Source: Cyanophora paradoxa
Lineage: Eukaryota; Glaucocystophyceae; Cyanophorales; Cyanophoraceae
Assembly (NCBI GenBank): GCA_004431415.1
Contig: QPMI01000371.1
Location: 1-40,735, forward strand
Reading direction: 5' to 3'
Length of the DNA: 40,735 bases
Each line of letters begins with the position of its first letter. Positions within the stretch are counted from its first letter, which is position 1. The notes beneath the pieces are model-generated. The model saw only the letters and a program-made list of their open reading frames with translations, did not search any database and was not told the origin of the DNA. Shown here in pieces: positions 39,101 to 40,735 of the stretch. Both the position numbers and the translations under genes were made by a program.

Positions 39101-40735
39101 CCTCCAGCGCCGCCCGCTCACCGGCGGCGGCCGCGAGGTGCGCGGCGGCCTCGGCGGCGCGGGCCTCGGCCTCGCACAGGCGCCCGGCGAGCTCCTCGCG
39201 CGCCGCGTGCGCTGCCCGCAGCTCCGCCTCCAGCGCCGCCCGGCCCCGCCCGCGGCAGCGGCCTCGGCGCGGGCCTCTTCGGCGGCGTCGAGCGCCTCGG
39301 CCGCCTCCTGCGCGGCCGCACGCCGCCGCTCCTCCGCCGCAGCCCGCGCCCGCTCCGTCTCCCGCAGCTGCCCCGCCCGCCGCCCCGCCTCCGCCTCCGT
39401 CGCCTCGAGCTGCCGGCGGGCCTCGGCGGCCTCCTCGGCGGCGGCCTGGGCGGCGGCGCGGGCGGCGCGGAGCTCGGCGTCGAGGGCGGCGCGGGCGCGG
39501 CGGGCCTCGAGGGCGCCGGCCTCGGCCGCCTCGAGGCGGGCGCGAGCTCGTCCGCCTCGCGCGCCGCCCGCGCCGCGCCCTCGCCGCGCTCCTCCGCGAG
39601 CCGCGCCCGCGCCTCAGCGAGGCCGCGCTCGAGCTCGCCGAGGCGCCGCTGGAGCCGCGCCGCCTCGCCCCGCGCCTCCTCCTCCTCGCCCCGCGCCGCA
39701 CGCAGCGCCGCCTCCAGCTCCCCGCGCTGCGCCCCGGCCCCGCGTGAGGCGAATGGGGGATCGGGGCGCGCGCATGTAATCCGGTGCACCTTGCGCTCGG
39801 AGTCGGCGAACTTGGCGCGCAGCTCGGCGAGGCAGGCCGCTAGCCGCTCGCCCTCCGCCCGCGCCGCCCCGGCCTCCGCGCTCGCCTCCGCCGCCCGCTC
39901 CTCCGCCTCGCCGCCGGCGCGGCGCGCCTCCTCGAGGGCGCGGCGCGCCTCGCGCAGGCCCCGGCGCGCCGCCTCGAGCTCCTGCCCCAGCGCCGCCGCC
40001 TTCTCCGCCGCCGCGTTGCCCTCCTCCCGCGCCTCGTGCAGCTCCGCCGCCAGCGCCGCACCCGCGCCGCCGACGCCACCGCCCGCTCCGCCGCCGCGGC
40101 CGCCTCGCTCCGGGCCGCCTGGAGCTCAGCGGCCACTGTCGCCGCAGCGTCGGCACGGGCGGCCCGCAGCTCCGACGCGAGGGCCTCCCGCGGGCCGCCG
40201 CCGCCTCGGCCTCCGCGCGAGCCGCCTCGAGCTCCGCCTCGAGGGAGGCGCGTCGCTCCGCTCCGGCCAACGCCGCCGCGCGGACCGCCTCGGCCTCGGA
40301 CGCCTTCGCCGCGAGCTCCTCCCGCGTCGCCTCCAGCTCCGCCTCCACTGCTGCCGCGCCGGCCCGGGCCGCCCGCAGCTCGGACGAGAGAGCGTCAACC
40401 TCTGCAGCCGCCGCCTCGGCCTCCCCGCGAGCCGCCTCGAGCTCCGTCTCGGCGGAGGCGCGTCGCTCGGCCTCCGCAGCGGCAGCCGCCCGCACGGCGT
40501 CGGCGTCGGATTCGGCCGCCGCAAGTCGCTCCTCGGCGTGATCGGCCCGCTCCGCAGCCGCCTCCAGCTCCGCCTCGAGCGAGGCGCACCGCGCCGCCGC
40601 CTCGGCCGCCGCCGCCCGCGCCAGCTCCAGCTCGTGCTCCGCGCGCTCGGCGACCGCCTGGAAGCCCTCCCGCGCCGCCTCGAGCTCCGCCTCCGCGGCC
40701 GCCCGCAGCTCCGCCTCTGCGGCCGCCGCCGAGCG
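36111..40735 (-). CDS. Giant Ala/Glu/Arg-rich coiled-coil protein, 5' end outside window
   Basis: This leftward gene enters from the right edge and stops at 36111-36113. Nearly the whole length encodes heptad-like coiled coil built from Ala, Glu, Arg and Leu, in units such as AELEAARAEAEAAAARAE and LSSELRAARGDAAAMEAEL. The last exon (36111-36221) ends the coil and adds a short globular end: DHRADWERLKREIVLDSDPH, then FVPLDGAAYDALRRSR. Intron 36222-36275 (54 bp) precedes it, and an intron at about 36447-36509 carries two copies of the branch-like word cctgacgcg. Long segments are duplicated: about 38100-38440 resembles 40425-40735, and part recurs near 40200. Several frame changes in 36500-37700 and 38940-39540 imply more introns that I could not place. 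Such proteins can be basal-body, flagellar-root or scaffold components; no domain identifies which. Confidence 0.8.
38100..40735 (-). repeat. Long internal repeats in the coiled-coil gene
   Basis: The stretch 38100-38440 is matched by 40425-40735 at an offset of about 2.31 kb, with exact runs such as ctggaagccctcccgcgccg. A second partial match (cctccgcgcgagccgcctcg and the bases after it) lies at 38109 and 40210. The copies keep the heptad pattern and differ at scattered third positions. Confidence 0.75.

Noticed and set aside
36801-39779. Very long rightward frame opposite the coiled-coil gene
   Set aside because: Arg/Ala/Ser/Pro composition is what antisense of Ala/Glu/Arg heptads produces; the leftward frame shows regular heptads and a proper end.
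36111-40735. Minisatellite or CRISPR-like array
   Set aside because: The repeats keep an open frame with heptad periodicity and lack uniform spacers, so they are coding repeats.

Overview
The window reads as nuclear DNA of a very GC-rich, flagellated unicellular eukaryote, probably a marine microalga. A haptophyte or pelagophyte-like lineage is my guess; nothing here settles it. The evidence is dense genes broken by dozens of tiny introns (mostly 49-77 bp), eukaryotic markers (DNA polymerase delta, RNA polymerase III subunit RPC11, EDEM, an ENT-domain protein) and several flagellar proteins. Introns are nearly pure C/G on the coding strand. They start GTGCG, GTCCG or, unusually often, GC. They carry a CTGAC-like branch site 10-25 nt before CAG. 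Each gene is given as one span from start to stop; introns that I could place by frame are listed in the evidence. Several genes contain stretches where exon joins remain uncertain.

Layout, left to right: RIB7-type riboflavin reductase (-, cut by the left edge); DNAAF2-like dynein assembly factor (+); an unrecognised multi-exon protein with a PPG-QLVP repeat (-); a 2-oxoglutarate/Fe(II) oxygenase (+); a Lys/Pro/Ala-rich basic protein (-); a small coiled-coil protein (-); POLD1 (+); POLR3K/RPC11 (-); an ENT-domain, EMSY-like protein (+); a CFAP97/Hemingway protein with an added IQ motif (-); a Cys-rich orphan (+); a C2-domain protein (-); a protein that may be flagellar (+); a STPGR/SHIPPO-repeat protein (-); EDEM with a long C-terminal tail (+); and a very long Ala/Glu/Arg coiled-coil protein (-, running off the right edge).

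Strands alternate almost perfectly. The genes therefore form seven head-to-head pairs, five of them sharing only about 180-235 bp between start codons, and convergent neighbours. Flagellum-related genes (DNAAF2, CFAP97-IQ, SHIPPO protein, possibly the 26367-28824 gene and the large coiled-coil protein) are interspersed with housekeeping genes and do not form an operon-like block.

Non-coding DNA is scarce. The only sizeable gene-free stretches are 3846-4414, 7853-8210, 17201-17827, 19380-19767, 22281-23038 and 35141-36110. The last is clearly less GC-rich and packed with hairpins and short repeats. I saw no rRNA, tRNA, CRISPR array, intact transposon or viral gene.
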